Notes under the pieces: model-generated | Databases searched by the model: none | Seen by the model: the letters and a program-made list of their open reading frames with translations, nothing else | What the model was told of the DNA's origin: nothing | Position numbers and translations under genes: made by a program | Shown: positions 8,509 through 16,268 of the stretch, piece after piece | Layout: every line of letters begins with the position of its first letter | How positions within the stretch are numbered: position 1 is the first letter of the stretch | NCBI RefSeq assembly: GCF_030929555.1 | Contig: NZ_JAVFVT010000057.1 | Coordinates: forward strand, 1-35,301 | Reading direction: 5' to 3' | DNA length: 35,301 nt | DNA from: Paenibacillus sp. LHD-117 | GTDB taxonomy: Bacteria > Bacillota > Bacilli > Paenibacillales > Paenibacillaceae

Positions 8509-9018
8509 TTACAGTACTCTTCTAGCCGTCGAGTACCGTTTCGTGTAATCGCTGAGGTTATTGATTCGAACGCCGTTGAAGCTGCTGCTGATCGTATTGT
8601 GAATGAACTGTCCGTTGCCGATGTAGATGCCCACATGGCTAACCGCCGAAGTCTTGCCGTTGTTGAAGAAGATCAGATCGCCTTTCTGCAGGTTGCTCTT
8701 CGACACGTATTTACCGGCGTACTTCTGGGAGGCCGTGCCCCACTTCAAGCTCACTCCGTATTTGCCAAAGACGTACTTCGTAAACGAAGAGCAGTCGAAG
8801 ATCAGCTTGCTCGGATTGTTGACGCCGTATTTATAAATGACCTTGCCTTGCAGAGCTTTGGCCGCGGCAATAATGCTGTCGGCCTTCGCCGATGCCGTCG
8901 TTGCGGAAGCCGCATGGGCTTGTCCGATATTAGAAGTGCCGAGCGCCGCTTGTCCCGACACGAGAGTTACGCATACTGCCGTCGCGATTGCCGTTTTCTT
9001 GATCCAGTTGTTTGTCAT
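8509..9018 (-). CDS. Secreted NlpC/P60 (C40) cell-wall endopeptidase
   Basis: The 169-residue protein begins with a Sec signal peptide (basic NNWIKK, hydrophobic core, cleavage likely after AHA near residue 36), followed directly by a single NlpC/P60 domain. The catalytic cysteine lies in FDCSSFTKYVF, the histidine in SHVGIYIGNG and the third polar residue in FIHNT. Such enzymes cleave gamma-D-glutamyl-diaminopimelate bonds in peptidoglycan stem peptides. No SH3 or LysM wall-binding domain is present. The ATG at 9018 was chosen because AGGAGGTATATC lies immediately upstream; the frame is open for 15 further codons but without a ribosome binding site. Monocistronic, with its own terminator at 8452-8489. 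Confidence 0.9.
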   Translation of the reverse strand: MTNNWIKKTAIATAVCVTLVSGQAALGTSNIGQAHAASATTASAKADSIIAAAKALQGKVIYKYGVNNPSKLIFDCSSFTKYVFGKYGVSLKWGTASQKYAGKYVSKSNLQKGDLIFFNNGKTSAVSHVGIYIGNGQFIHNTISSSFNGVRINNLSDYTKRYSTARRVL

Positions 9019-9254
9019 GATATACCTCCTGATGTCGAATTTTCTATACACGGAGTATATCATGATCCATTCGGGAGAAAGTGGATTCTAAGCGCTTTCT
9101 AACATAGGCAAAACCTTCTTGCAGAGGAAGCCATCCGCCAAAATCTCAAAAAAAGCATTGTGCCTCGCATGCTGATTGATGTACGGTAGTACAATGGCAG
9201 GCGGCGCACGCCGCCCGCACAATCGGACGCACGGCTTGGAGGTTTTCGAACGGA

Positions 9255-10490
9255 ATGGAACGTTTATCGCGCATCAACCGCATTTACGCCATGCAATTGG
9301 CTACCATCTTTATCGGCTTTATCATTTTCGGATTTTCGGAAAATATTAAGGGTCCCGCCATTCCGCGCATCCAGTTCGACTTTATGCTCGGCGAAGCGCA
9401 GCTCGGAACGCTGCTGTCGCTCAATGCGCTCGGGTATCTGCTCGCCTGCGCGTTCACGGCTTACCTGACGCGGATCTGGGGAATCAAAATCGTTACCGTG
9501 AGCGCCTTCGGCGTAATGATCGCGTCGGGCGTACTCATCTATCTGTCCCGCAGTTATCCGATGTTCTCCTCATCTTACTTTCTGATGTACATCGGCAACG
9601 GGATGCTCGAAATCGCGCTTGCCATCTTGGGAGCGCGCATCTTCGTAAAAAATACGGGGATGATGATGAATTTGACCCATGGTTTCTACGGACTCAGCTC
9701 TACCGTCGCCCCGCTCATCGCGACGGGCATGATGTCCGTCAGCGTGTTCGGCCATACGCTCGATTGGCGCGGGATGTATTTGATCATGCTTTCGTTATCC
9801 ATTCTCCCTATTCTGTCCGCCCTGCTAAGCACGTTCCCCGGCGAGGATCCCGCGCATGGCGAACGGCTTCCGTTGCGAACGCTCATGCGGGATCCTGCCC
9901 TATGGCTCATGGTGATGATTCTGACGTTCGGCGTCGTGTCGGAATTGGCGGTTGGCGGCTGGCTGGTCAATTTCCTCGAGAAGACCTATGGCTGGGACAC
10001 CGTTACGGCGTCCGGCATGTTATCGGCTTTCTTCCTATGTTTTGCGCTTGCGAGGCTCCTATTAGGACCACTAACCGATAAGATCGGATTCATACTTTCG
10101 CTGATGCTCTTCTCCGCTTTCTCTGCGTTGTGCACGTTCGGAGCCCTCGCCGGGGGAGAAGGCTTCGCCTATCTGTTCGCCGCGGCGGGCATCGGAATCG
10201 CCATGATCTACCCTACCGTCATGGCTTTCATCGCCAAACGATACCCAAGCGGCACGGACGCGGTCATCACGTTCACGGTCACGATCATGGGCATCGGCAG
10301 CGTAATCGGCAACTACCTCATCGGGGGCGTCATCGAAGCGGCGAAACGCCTCTACGGGATCGATGCGCCGGGCAGCCTGATTCGCGGCCTTCAGGCCGGG
10401 TACGGCTTCATCGGCTTATGCGCGGCGATCTGCTCCGTGTTCAGCTTCATTCTGTACCGGTATTTAAAGAAGCGCAATGCGTTGATTTAG
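9255..10490 (+). CDS. Major facilitator superfamily transporter
   Basis: The 411-residue protein has twelve predicted membrane helices in two six-helix halves, split by a polar loop near residues 195-212 (FPGEDPAHGERLPLRTLMRD). The first half contains 'GTLLSLNALGYLLACAFTAYLTRIWG', an MFS A-motif-like region. The overall shape recalls the FucP/YbjJ group of sugar or small-molecule MFS proteins. ATG start with GGAGG 12 nt upstream. It is followed 122 nt later by the SLH-anchored M28 peptidase on the same strand, with a fresh ribosome binding site and no terminator recognised between them, so the two may be cotranscribed. Substrate and direction are not deducible from what I see. Confidence 0.85.
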   Translation: MERLSRINRIYAMQLATIFIGFIIFGFSENIKGPAIPRIQFDFMLGEAQLGTLLSLNALGYLLACAFTAYLTRIWGIKIVTVSAFGVMIASGVLIYLSRSYPMFSSSYFLMYIGNGMLEIALAILGARIFVKNTGMMMNLTHGFYGLSSTVAPLIATGMMSVSVFGHTLDWRGMYLIMLSLSILPILSALLSTFPGEDPAHGERLPLRTLMRDPALWLMVMILTFGVVSELAVGGWLVNFLEKTYGWDTVTASGMLSAFFLCFALARLLLGPLTDKIGFILSLMLFSAFSALCTFGALAGGEGFAYLFAAAGIGIAMIYPTVMAFIAKRYPSGTDAVITFTVTIMGIGSVIGNYLIGGVIEAAKRLYGIDAPGSLIRGLQAGYGFIGLCAAICSVFSFILYRYLKKRNALI

Positions 10491-10612
10491 AGGTCGGCGA
10501 GTGTCGCATATACGGCTGGCATAAAGGAGAAAATGCGATTCGCGTCGAAAGCCTTTCTGCAGCGTTGTTACCCGATTGTGTTCATCGAGGGCAACCCCAT
10601 AGGAGGAGAAAC

Positions 10613-12154
10613 ATGCAGAAAGCGAAGTTAGGCCTGCAGGTACTAAGTTTGTTTACGGCCATTGCCCTGACGGGCTCCGCGTTGTCGCAGAGCGTCATGG
10701 CGGAGGAAGCGGCCAGAGGCCCGCTCAAGGATGGCGAGCCCGGCTATTACGCTTATCAGGTGCTGAAGCATCTAAGCTCGGAGATCGGTTCCCGCGCAGC
10801 GGGCAGCGAAGAGGAAAGCGCGGCTGGCGCGTATATTTTGCAAGGGTTCAAGAAGCTGGGCATGACCGCGGAGCTGCAGCCGTTCGAATATCAGTTCGCC
10901 GAGGACGGTGAACTCTTACATTCGGCGAACGTCGTCGCAACCAAACCCGGTTTATCCACTCGCGTCGTGTACGTGGGAGGACATTACGATTCGGTTGAAG
11001 CCGGCAAAGGCGCCGACGACAACGCTTCGGGCATCGGCGTTATGCTGGAAGCCGCGCAAGCGTTATCGAACGTAGAGACGCCCTATACAATCAAGTTTAT
11101 CGCTTTCGGCGCGGAAGAGGTCGGACTGATCGGGTCCGAGCACTATGTCTCGGGGATGACGGCCGAGGAAATCGACAATGCGGTCGCCATGATCAATCTG
11201 GACAGCTTGGCCGTCGGGGACGACATGCTCATCTACGGCAATAGCGGCACCGACGGGTTTGTGCGCGAGCTGGGGCTCGACATTGCGGAACGGCTAGAGC
11301 TGGACGTATCCACGCAGACAGGTCTCAATCCGCTCTACCCGGCCGGCACGACGATTGACGCCAGCGATCACGTCCCGTTCAAATATGCCGGCATTCCGTA
11401 CGGCTACCTGGAATCCACAAACTGGGCGCTTGGCGAGATGGACGGCTACACGCAAACGGAGAAGGACGGCGAAGTCTGGCATACGGAGAAAGACACGCTT
11501 GCCTTCATTTCGGAAAACTATCCGGGTCGTATCGAGGAGCATTTGAGCACCTTCACGCAACTGCTTATCGGTATTCTGCTGGAAATCGAAGAACCGACCG
11601 GACCCGCGTTCCACGATCTTGGCGGCGTTCCATGGGCGGACGAAGCCATTGGCACGCTCGCTTCCATGGATATGGTCATCGGCGACGGCTACGACCGCTT
11701 CGAACCGTCGAAGACCGTTACGAGAGCCGAAATGGCCACGATGCTGGTGCGCGCGCTCGGCTTGCTCGATCCGTACGCAACGGTGGATTTCGACGATGTT
11801 CAGCCTGATGATTGGCATTATTCTTTTATTGCTTCTTTCGTCGATTGGGGCTTGGCGCAAGGCGTGGGCAATGGCAAATTCGATCCAAACGGCACAATTA
11901 CCCGCGAACAGATGGCGGCAATGGGCGCAAGCGTGCTAATGACGTTCACGGACAAGCTGGTCGCGAACGCGGATGATTCGCTCGCGCGGTATCGCGATCG
12001 CTCCGACATCGCAGCTTATGCGCGCGACTCCATTGCTCTTCTTACGGAACAGGGCGTCATGCAAGGCGTCGCGGACGGAACGTTCGATCCCAAGGGAGCT
12101 GTAACGCGAGCTCAGGCGGCAGTTATGATTTACAAGCTTTTAGGTTACGAATAG
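10613..12154 (+). CDS. M28 family metallopeptidase with three C-terminal SLH domains
   Basis: The 513-residue protein starts with a signal peptide (QKAKLGLQVL then hydrophobic, cleavage near VMA-EE). The M28 aminopeptidase domain (about 45-325) has zinc ligands in GGHYDSVEAGKGADDNASG (His and bridging Asp), the catalytic Glu pair in GAEEVGLIGSEHY, Asp in MINLDSLAVGD and the last His in DASDHVPF. Residues about 335-513 form three S-layer homology repeats (WADEAIGTLASMDMV.., WHYSFIASFVDWGLA.., and a last one with SIALLTEQGVMQGVADGTFD), which tether the enzyme to secondary cell-wall polymer. ATG at 10613 follows AGGAGGAG; the frame continues upstream inside the MFS gene, but that part is an out-of-frame shadow. 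It should release N-terminal amino acids from extracellular peptides. A terminator follows at 12162. Confidence 0.92.
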   Translation: MQKAKLGLQVLSLFTAIALTGSALSQSVMAEEAARGPLKDGEPGYYAYQVLKHLSSEIGSRAAGSEEESAAGAYILQGFKKLGMTAELQPFEYQFAEDGELLHSANVVATKPGLSTRVVYVGGHYDSVEAGKGADDNASGIGVMLEAAQALSNVETPYTIKFIAFGAEEVGLIGSEHYVSGMTAEEIDNAVAMINLDSLAVGDDMLIYGNSGTDGFVRELGLDIAERLELDVSTQTGLNPLYPAGTTIDASDHVPFKYAGIPYGYLESTNWALGEMDGYTQTEKDGEVWHTEKDTLAFISENYPGRIEEHLSTFTQLLIGILLEIEEPTGPAFHDLGGVPWADEAIGTLASMDMVIGDGYDRFEPSKTVTRAEMATMLVRALGLLDPYATVDFDDVQPDDWHYSFIASFVDWGLAQGVGNGKFDPNGTITREQMAAMGASVLMTFTDKLVANADDSLARYRDRSDIAAYARDSIALLTEQGVMQGVADGTFDPKGAVTRAQAAVMIYKLLGYE

Positions 12155-12161
12155 CAATGAG

Positions 12162-12194
12162 AGAAGGCCTCCTGCGGCATCGCGGGGGCCTTCT
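12162..12194 (+). terminator. Intrinsic terminator of the M28-SLH gene
   Basis: AGAAGGCC plus a GC-rich stem pairs with GGCCTTCT around a GCAT loop, followed by TCTTT. It starts 7 nt after the stop codon. Confidence 0.85.
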
Positions 12195-12202
12195 TCTTTA
12201 CA

Positions 12203-12246
12203 TTGACAAGAGTAGTTGTTTCGCATATAGTTGTTATGACAACTAT
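12203..12246 (+). promoter_or_regulatory. Promoter and MarR operator of the marR-MFS operon
   Basis: TTGACA (12203-12208) and TATAGT (12226-12231) are separated by exactly 17 bp. The palindrome ATAGTTGT-TATG-ACAACTAT (12227-12246) overlaps the -10 and the probable start of transcription. This placement would block RNA polymerase and fits autorepression by the MarR protein encoded next. Confidence 0.8.
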
Positions 12247-12277
12247 TTATCGATTCGAGTTTGGAGGTGTCGATGAA

Positions 12278-12736
12278 ATGTCCATAAAAGAGGCATACGA
12301 CGGCCCGCTGCCGGTCGGGTTCCTAATGGGTCTTACCTACAGGAAGCTTGCAGCCCTGTTCCAGCTGAGGCTTAGCGAATACGACATTACGCCCGAGCAG
12401 TGGTCGGCGCTGAACCAGATCGACCGAGCGCAGGGGCTTATCCAGAAGGAAATCGCCGAGCGGACGGGCAAGGACAAGCCGACAACGACGCGGATTCTAG
12501 ACCTTCTGGAGAAGAAGGGCCTTATCTATAGGAAAACCGGCAAAAACGACCGGCGATCGCTGCTCGTATACAGCACTGAACAGGGAAGGGCGCTCATTCG
12601 GGACACTGCGGAGATCGAGAATAGCGTAACCGCAGAAGTGAAGCGTTGCATGAGCGGAGAGGAATATAACGTCCTGCTGGATCTGCTGTTGCGCACGCAT
12701 CAACAGATCAGCTTGGCGTTCAACAAGACCGAATAG
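12278..12736 (+). CDS. MarR family transcriptional regulator
   Basis: The 152-residue protein is an all-helical winged-helix regulator. An N-terminal dimerisation helix is followed by ITPEQWSALNQI, the recognition region QKEIAERTGKDKPTTTRILDLLEKKGLI, and the wing YRKTGKNDRRSLLVYSTEQG. These are the standard MarR elements. The ATG at 12278 follows TTTGGAGGTG at 8 nt; an upstream in-frame ATG at 12203 would overlap the promoter and is rejected. Directly upstream is a consensus promoter with a 20-bp palindrome over the -10, and 32 nt downstream is an MFS exporter. The likely circuit is repression of both genes, relieved by a ligand the exporter removes. The ligand is unknown. Confidence 0.92.
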   Translation: MSIKEAYDGPLPVGFLMGLTYRKLAALFQLRLSEYDITPEQWSALNQIDRAQGLIQKEIAERTGKDKPTTTRILDLLEKKGLIYRKTGKNDRRSLLVYSTEQGRALIRDTAEIENSVTAEVKRCMSGEEYNVLLDLLLRTHQQISLAFNKTE

Positions 12737-12768
12737 CAGTCAGACATCACGAAAGAAGGCGATCATCC

Positions 12769-14034
12769 ATGCAGGCCGACCAGTCAAATCAAACGATCCC
12801 GGGATCGCGCCATGAACCGGACAAGCCCCTTTGGACCAAGTCGTTTATCGCGCTGACGGCTTGTTTTTTTCTGTTGTTTTTTAATTTGCAAATGCTTTTG
12901 TCTTCCTTCTCTTCCTATGCAAAGGACCAATTTCTGGCCAGTGACCTGCAGGCGAGCTTGGTGACGAGCGTGTTCGCGCTCGCTGCCATCGCGACCCGCT
13001 TCCTGACGGCACCGCTTATGCGGCTTGTCTCCCGCAGCTTTCTGCTTGTTACGGGGCTTCTTGTAGCGACAGTAACAACGGCGCTCTACTCCGCGCCCGA
13101 CTCCTATGGCGTCTTCCTTGCTCTGCGGATCGTTTACGGCATCGGCTTCGGACTCGCAAGCACCATCCTCCCGACGCTCGTCTCGCAGATTATCCCGTCG
13201 CGCCGCATGGGCGAAGGAATCGGCTACTTCGGGCTGTCCACGAGCCTTGCGATGTCGATCGGGCCCGTTATCGGCCTGAACGTCATGAAGCAAGCCGGAT
13301 TCGGGACCCTGACGCTGGTCGGCGCCGCCGTGGCGGCGCTGGTCTTGCCCATCCTGCGGTTTTCCCGCTCCGGGTCCGAGCGGGTACGATCGGCGCCTTC
13401 CATCGCAGCCACGGCTAAACCGTTATCGTCCAAGCCCGGCTTTAATCGCAGGTTATTGTTCCCTGCTCTGCTCAACTTTATCTTGTCGATCACGTACAGC
13501 GGACTGCTGAGTTATCTCGCGTTATTCGGCGACTTCGTGCATATCGAGCAGGTGGGGCTGTTCTTTCTCTTTAATGCGGTCACCATTATCCTGATCCGTC
13601 CCGTCTCCGGAAAGCTGTTCGACAGGCGCGGGCATATGACCGTCCTTCTTCCGGCTGGCGTCTGCGTCGCGATCAGCATGCTGCTGTTATCGCAGGCCAC
13701 CTCGATGCCGATCCTGATCGCATCGGCGTTGATCTACGGCCTCGGCTTCGGCGCCATCCAGCCGACCATTCAAGCCTGGATGCTCCACTCGTCAGCTCAA
13801 GAGCAATATGGGACGGCCAACAGCCTTTTTTACAACTCCACCGATTTCGGCGTAGCCATCGGAGCAATCGTCCTCGGTGCCATCTCATCGGCTACGAATT
13901 ATGCGGTCATGTACCTGTATTCGGCGGGTTTCATGGCGATGTTCGTGCTGCTTGGCGCTGTTCAGCATCTGGCGGCGCGCAAGCGCGAACGGGAGCACGA
14001 ATTGAACAAGGCGGAAGGCTTGTCCATGTCCTAA
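12769..14034 (+). CDS. MFS efflux transporter controlled by MarR
   Basis: The 421-residue protein has about twelve membrane helices with a cytoplasmic linker near residues 200-220 (SGSERVRSAPSIAATAK). It contains an A-like motif (LTAPLMRLVSRS, and LFDRRGHM in the second half) and a motif-C-like stretch, 'GEGIGYFGLSTSLAMSIGPV', characteristic of drug/proton antiporters of the DHA1 type. ATG start after AGAAGG. Cotranscribed with the MarR regulator 32 nt upstream and closed by a hairpin terminator at 14049-14073. Export of a toxic or signalling compound is the natural reading, but the substrate is unknown. Confidence 0.88.
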   Translation: MQADQSNQTIPGSRHEPDKPLWTKSFIALTACFFLLFFNLQMLLSSFSSYAKDQFLASDLQASLVTSVFALAAIATRFLTAPLMRLVSRSFLLVTGLLVATVTTALYSAPDSYGVFLALRIVYGIGFGLASTILPTLVSQIIPSRRMGEGIGYFGLSTSLAMSIGPVIGLNVMKQAGFGTLTLVGAAVAALVLPILRFSRSGSERVRSAPSIAATAKPLSSKPGFNRRLLFPALLNFILSITYSGLLSYLALFGDFVHIEQVGLFFLFNAVTIILIRPVSGKLFDRRGHMTVLLPAGVCVAISMLLLSQATSMPILIASALIYGLGFGAIQPTIQAWMLHSSAQEQYGTANSLFYNSTDFGVAIGAIVLGAISSATNYAVMYLYSAGFMAMFVLLGAVQHLAARKREREHELNKAEGLSMS

Positions 14035-14048
14035 ATCGTCCGAAACGC

Positions 14049-14073
14049 AAAAAGCACCTCGAAGGTGCTTTTT
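14049..14073. terminator. Terminator between the MFS exporter and the SRPBCC operon
   Basis: AAAAAGCACCT pairs with AGGTGCTTTTT around a tight loop, with outer GAAACGC/GCGTTTC flanks. T-runs occur on both strands, so it can terminate the plus-strand exporter and possibly the converging SRPBCC operon. Confidence 0.85.
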
Positions 14074-14198
14074 ATGCGTTTCAGCGGACCAGTCACTTGA
14101 TGCCCGCCTAACGATACTTCGCCTGAACGCAACTCTGACTCGGCGCCAACGGCCGTGTCCGGTCTGGTGACGGACAGCATCCCGGCAGGCAAGCCTCC

Positions 14199-14642
14199 TT
14201 AAGAGACCGACACTTTCCCGAGCAGCTCGCCAAGCCGATCCATGTTCTGTTCGTTGGCTTCTTCGCAGTAAGGCTTCGCTTGCTCGAAATCCTCGGCATG
14301 TTTGAATCGCTGACGGAACGTCACCTTGGTCCGTCCGCCCAGCTCCTCGAACGTCGCCGTGATCCGGAACTCGTGGCCCGACAGATGGTCGATGACGATC
14401 CGCTCATGCGGCACGACCTCGACGAATGTGCTATGGTTCGGATAATCGGTCCCGTCCGGTCCGTGCATCGTATATTTCCAGTGGCCGCCCGGCTCGATGG
14501 CGATCTCATGGAATGTATTGGAGAAGCCCTCCGGCCCCCACCACTGCGCTAACCAATCCGGGGTTGTCCAAGCGCGAAACGCAAGCTCCCGCGGGACATC
14601 ATAAACACGCGCGGCTACTAGCTCGTTATCGTTAGCCGCCAT
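14199..14642 (-). CDS. SRPBCC (AHSA1-like) domain protein, second copy
   Basis: The ~147-residue protein belongs to the START-like SRPBCC fold, AHSA1/YndB type. Typical elements are VARVYDVPRELAFRAWTTPDWLAQWWGPEGF-like segments (positions about 9-40), 'EIAIEPGGHWKYTM', 'IVIDHLSG' and the C-terminal helix. Such proteins form a hydrophobic cavity for a small ligand; a co-chaperone role holds only for eukaryotic Aha1. ATG at 14642 lies within the end of the upstream SRPBCC gene (11-nt overlap), with GGAAGG about 11 nt before it; a longer in-frame start at 14678 lies deeper inside that gene. Third gene of the MerR operon. Ligand unknown. Confidence 0.87.
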   Translation of the reverse strand: MAANDNELVAARVYDVPRELAFRAWTTPDWLAQWWGPEGFSNTFHEIAIEPGGHWKYTMHGPDGTDYPNHSTFVEVVPHERIVIDHLSGHEFRITATFEELGGRTKVTFRQRFKHAEDFEQAKPYCEEANEQNMDRLGELLGKVSVS

Positions 14643-15087
14643 TCTCCTCGTCGCCTTCCAGCGATTTGCCCAGCGCATTCAACAATTCACCCGTCCCGTG
14701 CTCCCGAATCTCCAGCGTATCATGCCCGTCGAAGAATGCGCCTTGCTCCGTAAAGATCAGCTTCGTGCCGCCGTCCACCTCGATCAGCTCGATCGTCGTC
14801 ATCGAGACGGAGATGCGGACGTCGTTCATATCCATAGAGTACGTATAGACGATGCGCTGCTCCGGGACTATCTCCTGATAGCTGGCGTCGAAGGTAAAGA
14901 TCGGTCCTTCCGGCGGTCCGCCGCTGCTGTATTCGCGCCCGCCTACCCGGAAGTCGAAGATTTCCGGCTTGGAGAACCAACGGGCTTTGGCGTCCGGGTC
15001 GGCCCAAGCCTCGTAAACCCGCTCCGGCGAAGCGGCATACGTTCTCTCGATCACGAAGGTACCGTGTTTGACGAATCTTTCGTTCAT
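14632..15087 (-). CDS. SRPBCC (AHSA1-like) domain protein, first copy
   Basis: The 151-residue protein has the same fold as its downstream neighbour: 'FVIERTYAASPERVYEAWAD' at the N-terminus, WFSKPEIFDFRVGG, the strand pair IVYTYSMDMNDVRISVSMTT, 'GGTKLIFTEQGAFFDG', and a C-terminal helix. The two copies are clearly paralogous in layout but diverged. ATG at 15087 overlaps the MerR stop by ATGA, with GAGGAGGAAAAG upstream, so translation is coupled. The position behind a MerR regulator suggests the pair responds to the compound the regulator senses; this is inference. Confidence 0.88.
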   Translation of the reverse strand: MNERFVKHGTFVIERTYAASPERVYEAWADPDAKARWFSKPEIFDFRVGGREYSSGGPPEGPIFTFDASYQEIVPEQRIVYTYSMDMNDVRISVSMTTIELIEVDGGTKLIFTEQGAFFDGHDTLEIREHGTGELLNALGKSLEGDEENGG

Positions 15088-15590
15088 TTCTTTTCCTCCT
15101 CTTCGTTAGGCATCCCGCTCCTCTGGGATAGGAAACCGCCCAGTAGATCCAAATGCCGCTCCCAACTGGTCTGCCGGTCCATGACCGGCTTCTCGTATTC
15201 CGTCTTCATCGCCTGCAGGAGTCCCGTGAAATCATCCACCGTCACTTGCGCCTTCCCCTGCATCAGCTTCGATACATGCCTTAGCTGCTCCAATAACTTC
15301 TGCTGCCGTTTGATCTGTTCTTTCGCGCGGTCGATCTGCAAGCTTACAACTTCCAGCGGATCGATTCCCCGATCCGTCATCGCCGACTTGATCTCTTCCA
15401 AAGACAATCCAAGCTCCTTCAGCGAGACGATCTGATACAACCGCGACACGTCCGATTCGTTGTAAAGCCTGTGGCCGGAGTCCGTCTGGGCGGACGGGGA
15501 GAACAAACCGATTTGATCGTAGAACCGCAAGGTTCGTACGGTAAGCCCCGTCAGCTTGGCGAGATCCCCTACCTTCCAATGTCCCTTCAT
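15084..15590 (-). CDS. MerR family transcriptional regulator
   Basis: The 168-residue protein begins with the MerR winged helix (VGDLAKLTGLTVRTLRFYDQIGLFSPS, then GHRLYNESDVSRLYQIVSLKELGLSLEEIK), followed by a long dimerisation helix (about 80-115) and a short C-terminal effector domain of about 50 residues with no Cys pairs that would bind metal. The C-terminus is Glu/Lys-rich and overlaps the start of the first SRPBCC gene. ATG at 15590 is preceded by GGGGATGATGA. Its promoter has the long 19-bp spacer with a dyad that MerR proteins untwist, so autoactivation or autorepression of the three-gene operon is expected. An organic inducer seems more likely than a metal. Confidence 0.92.
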   Translation of the reverse strand: MKGHWKVGDLAKLTGLTVRTLRFYDQIGLFSPSAQTDSGHRLYNESDVSRLYQIVSLKELGLSLEEIKSAMTDRGIDPLEVVSLQIDRAKEQIKRQQKLLEQLRHVSKLMQGKAQVTVDDFTGLLQAMKTEYEKPVMDRQTSWERHLDLLGGFLSQRSGMPNEEEEKK

Positions 15591-15634
15591 TCATCATCCC
15601 CGCTCTTTGGCGCTAGCTATCTACCGGTAGCTTC

Positions 15635-15665
15635 ATTATAAAACCTTACGATACGTAAGGTGCAA
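15635..15665 (-). promoter_or_regulatory. MerR-type promoter with 19-bp spacer and dyad operator
   Basis: On the minus strand TTGCAC (15665-15660) and TATAAT (15640-15635) are separated by 19 bp, longer than the optimal 17. A perfect dyad CCTTACG-ATA-CGTAAGG (plus strand 15644-15660) sits between them. This is the classical MerR arrangement, so the adjacent MerR regulator very probably binds here. Confidence 0.85.
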
Positions 15666-15686
15666 GCGTATCTTTTTTTTAAAAAA

Positions 15687-15715
15687 GCGATGGCTCCGTC
15701 AAACGGAACCATCGC
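15687..15715 (-). terminator. Intrinsic terminator of the ABM monooxygenase gene
   Basis: GCGATGG and CCATCGC form the outer stem, with CTCCG/CGGAA inside. On the minus strand the stem is followed by TTTTTT. It lies 14 nt past the ABM stop and just upstream of the MerR promoter. Confidence 0.85.
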
Positions 15716-15729
15716 CTCTTTTCCGGCAG

Positions 15730-16044
15730 CTACAGGGAATACTCTCTTTCCACCTTGCAAATTCTAACCTTGTAGCTCTCGTACCATACCTTCTTGCCTT
15801 TATCCTGGGCAGCTTGATGGGCTTGATTGCTCTTCCAGTTGCCGATCGCCTCAAGGCTCTCCCAGTAGGACACGGTAATGCCGGCTCCCGTAGCATCCCT
15901 GACGCTTTCCACGCCCAGAAACCCCGGCTGCTTGCCCGCCAGCTCCACCATCCGGTCGGCCATGTTCTCGTAGCCGAGATCCCCTTCCGTCCGTTGGCTC
16001 GTGAAAATAACCGCATAATAAGTTCCGTTCGGCTCATACTGCAT
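15730..16044 (-). CDS. Antibiotic biosynthesis monooxygenase (ABM) domain protein
   Basis: The 104-residue protein has the ferredoxin-like ABM fold: YYAVIFTSQR strand, then a helix (YENMADRMVELAGKQPGFLG), then 'TVSYWESLEAIGNWKSNQAH' and a C-terminal strand YKVRICKVEREYSL. The YWESLEAIxxWK motif is typical of small heme- or quinone-related monooxygenases and of YqjZ-like proteins of unknown role. The ATG at 16044 has AGGAG at 8 nt; the ATG two codons upstream (16050) is too close to the Shine-Dalgarno. A different frame of similar length (15699-16037) is a shadow. Monocistronic, between the methyltransferase terminator and the MerR operon. Confidence 0.87.
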   Translation of the reverse strand: MQYEPNGTYYAVIFTSQRTEGDLGYENMADRMVELAGKQPGFLGVESVRDATGAGITVSYWESLEAIGNWKSNQAHQAAQDKGKKVWYESYKVRICKVEREYSL

Positions 16045-16206
16045 GATCATCTCTCCTCATGGCGTAAAGAAGGTAGTTGCGTCATGAGGATTATACTACT
16101 ATTATTTAAATTCTGCATTCTCCCGAAAATGATCGTCCCCACTTCCCGCTAACGTCAGTTGCATGCATGTCCAAATATTTCAAGTGACTTTAAACCCGAT
16201 AATAAA

Positions 16207-16239
16207 AAGCGGACAAGCATTGATGCAGCTTGCCCGCTT
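16207..16239 (-). terminator. Intrinsic terminator of the methyltransferase-TPR gene
   Basis: AAGCGG-CAAGC pairs with GCTTG-CCGCTT around a TTGA-containing loop. On the minus strand it is followed by TTTTTATTAT. It lies about 30 nt after the stop at 16269. Confidence 0.8.
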
Positions 16240-16268
16240 ATCTAGCGTTTCAGAGTGGTTGTTTGCTT

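Noticed and set aside
9159..9195. Promoter for the MFS gene (TTGTGC and TACAAT)
   Set aside because: The two hexamers are 25 bp apart, too far for a sigma-A promoter.
10130..10612. 161-codon extension upstream of the M28 peptidase
   Set aside because: It overlaps the MFS gene in another frame and encodes an Arg/His-rich shadow; the true start at 10613 has AGGAGGAG and a signal peptide.
15699..16037. 112-codon frame over the ABM gene
   Set aside because: The ABM frame (15730-16044) has the family motifs and the ribosome binding site; this one is a shadow and runs into the terminator.
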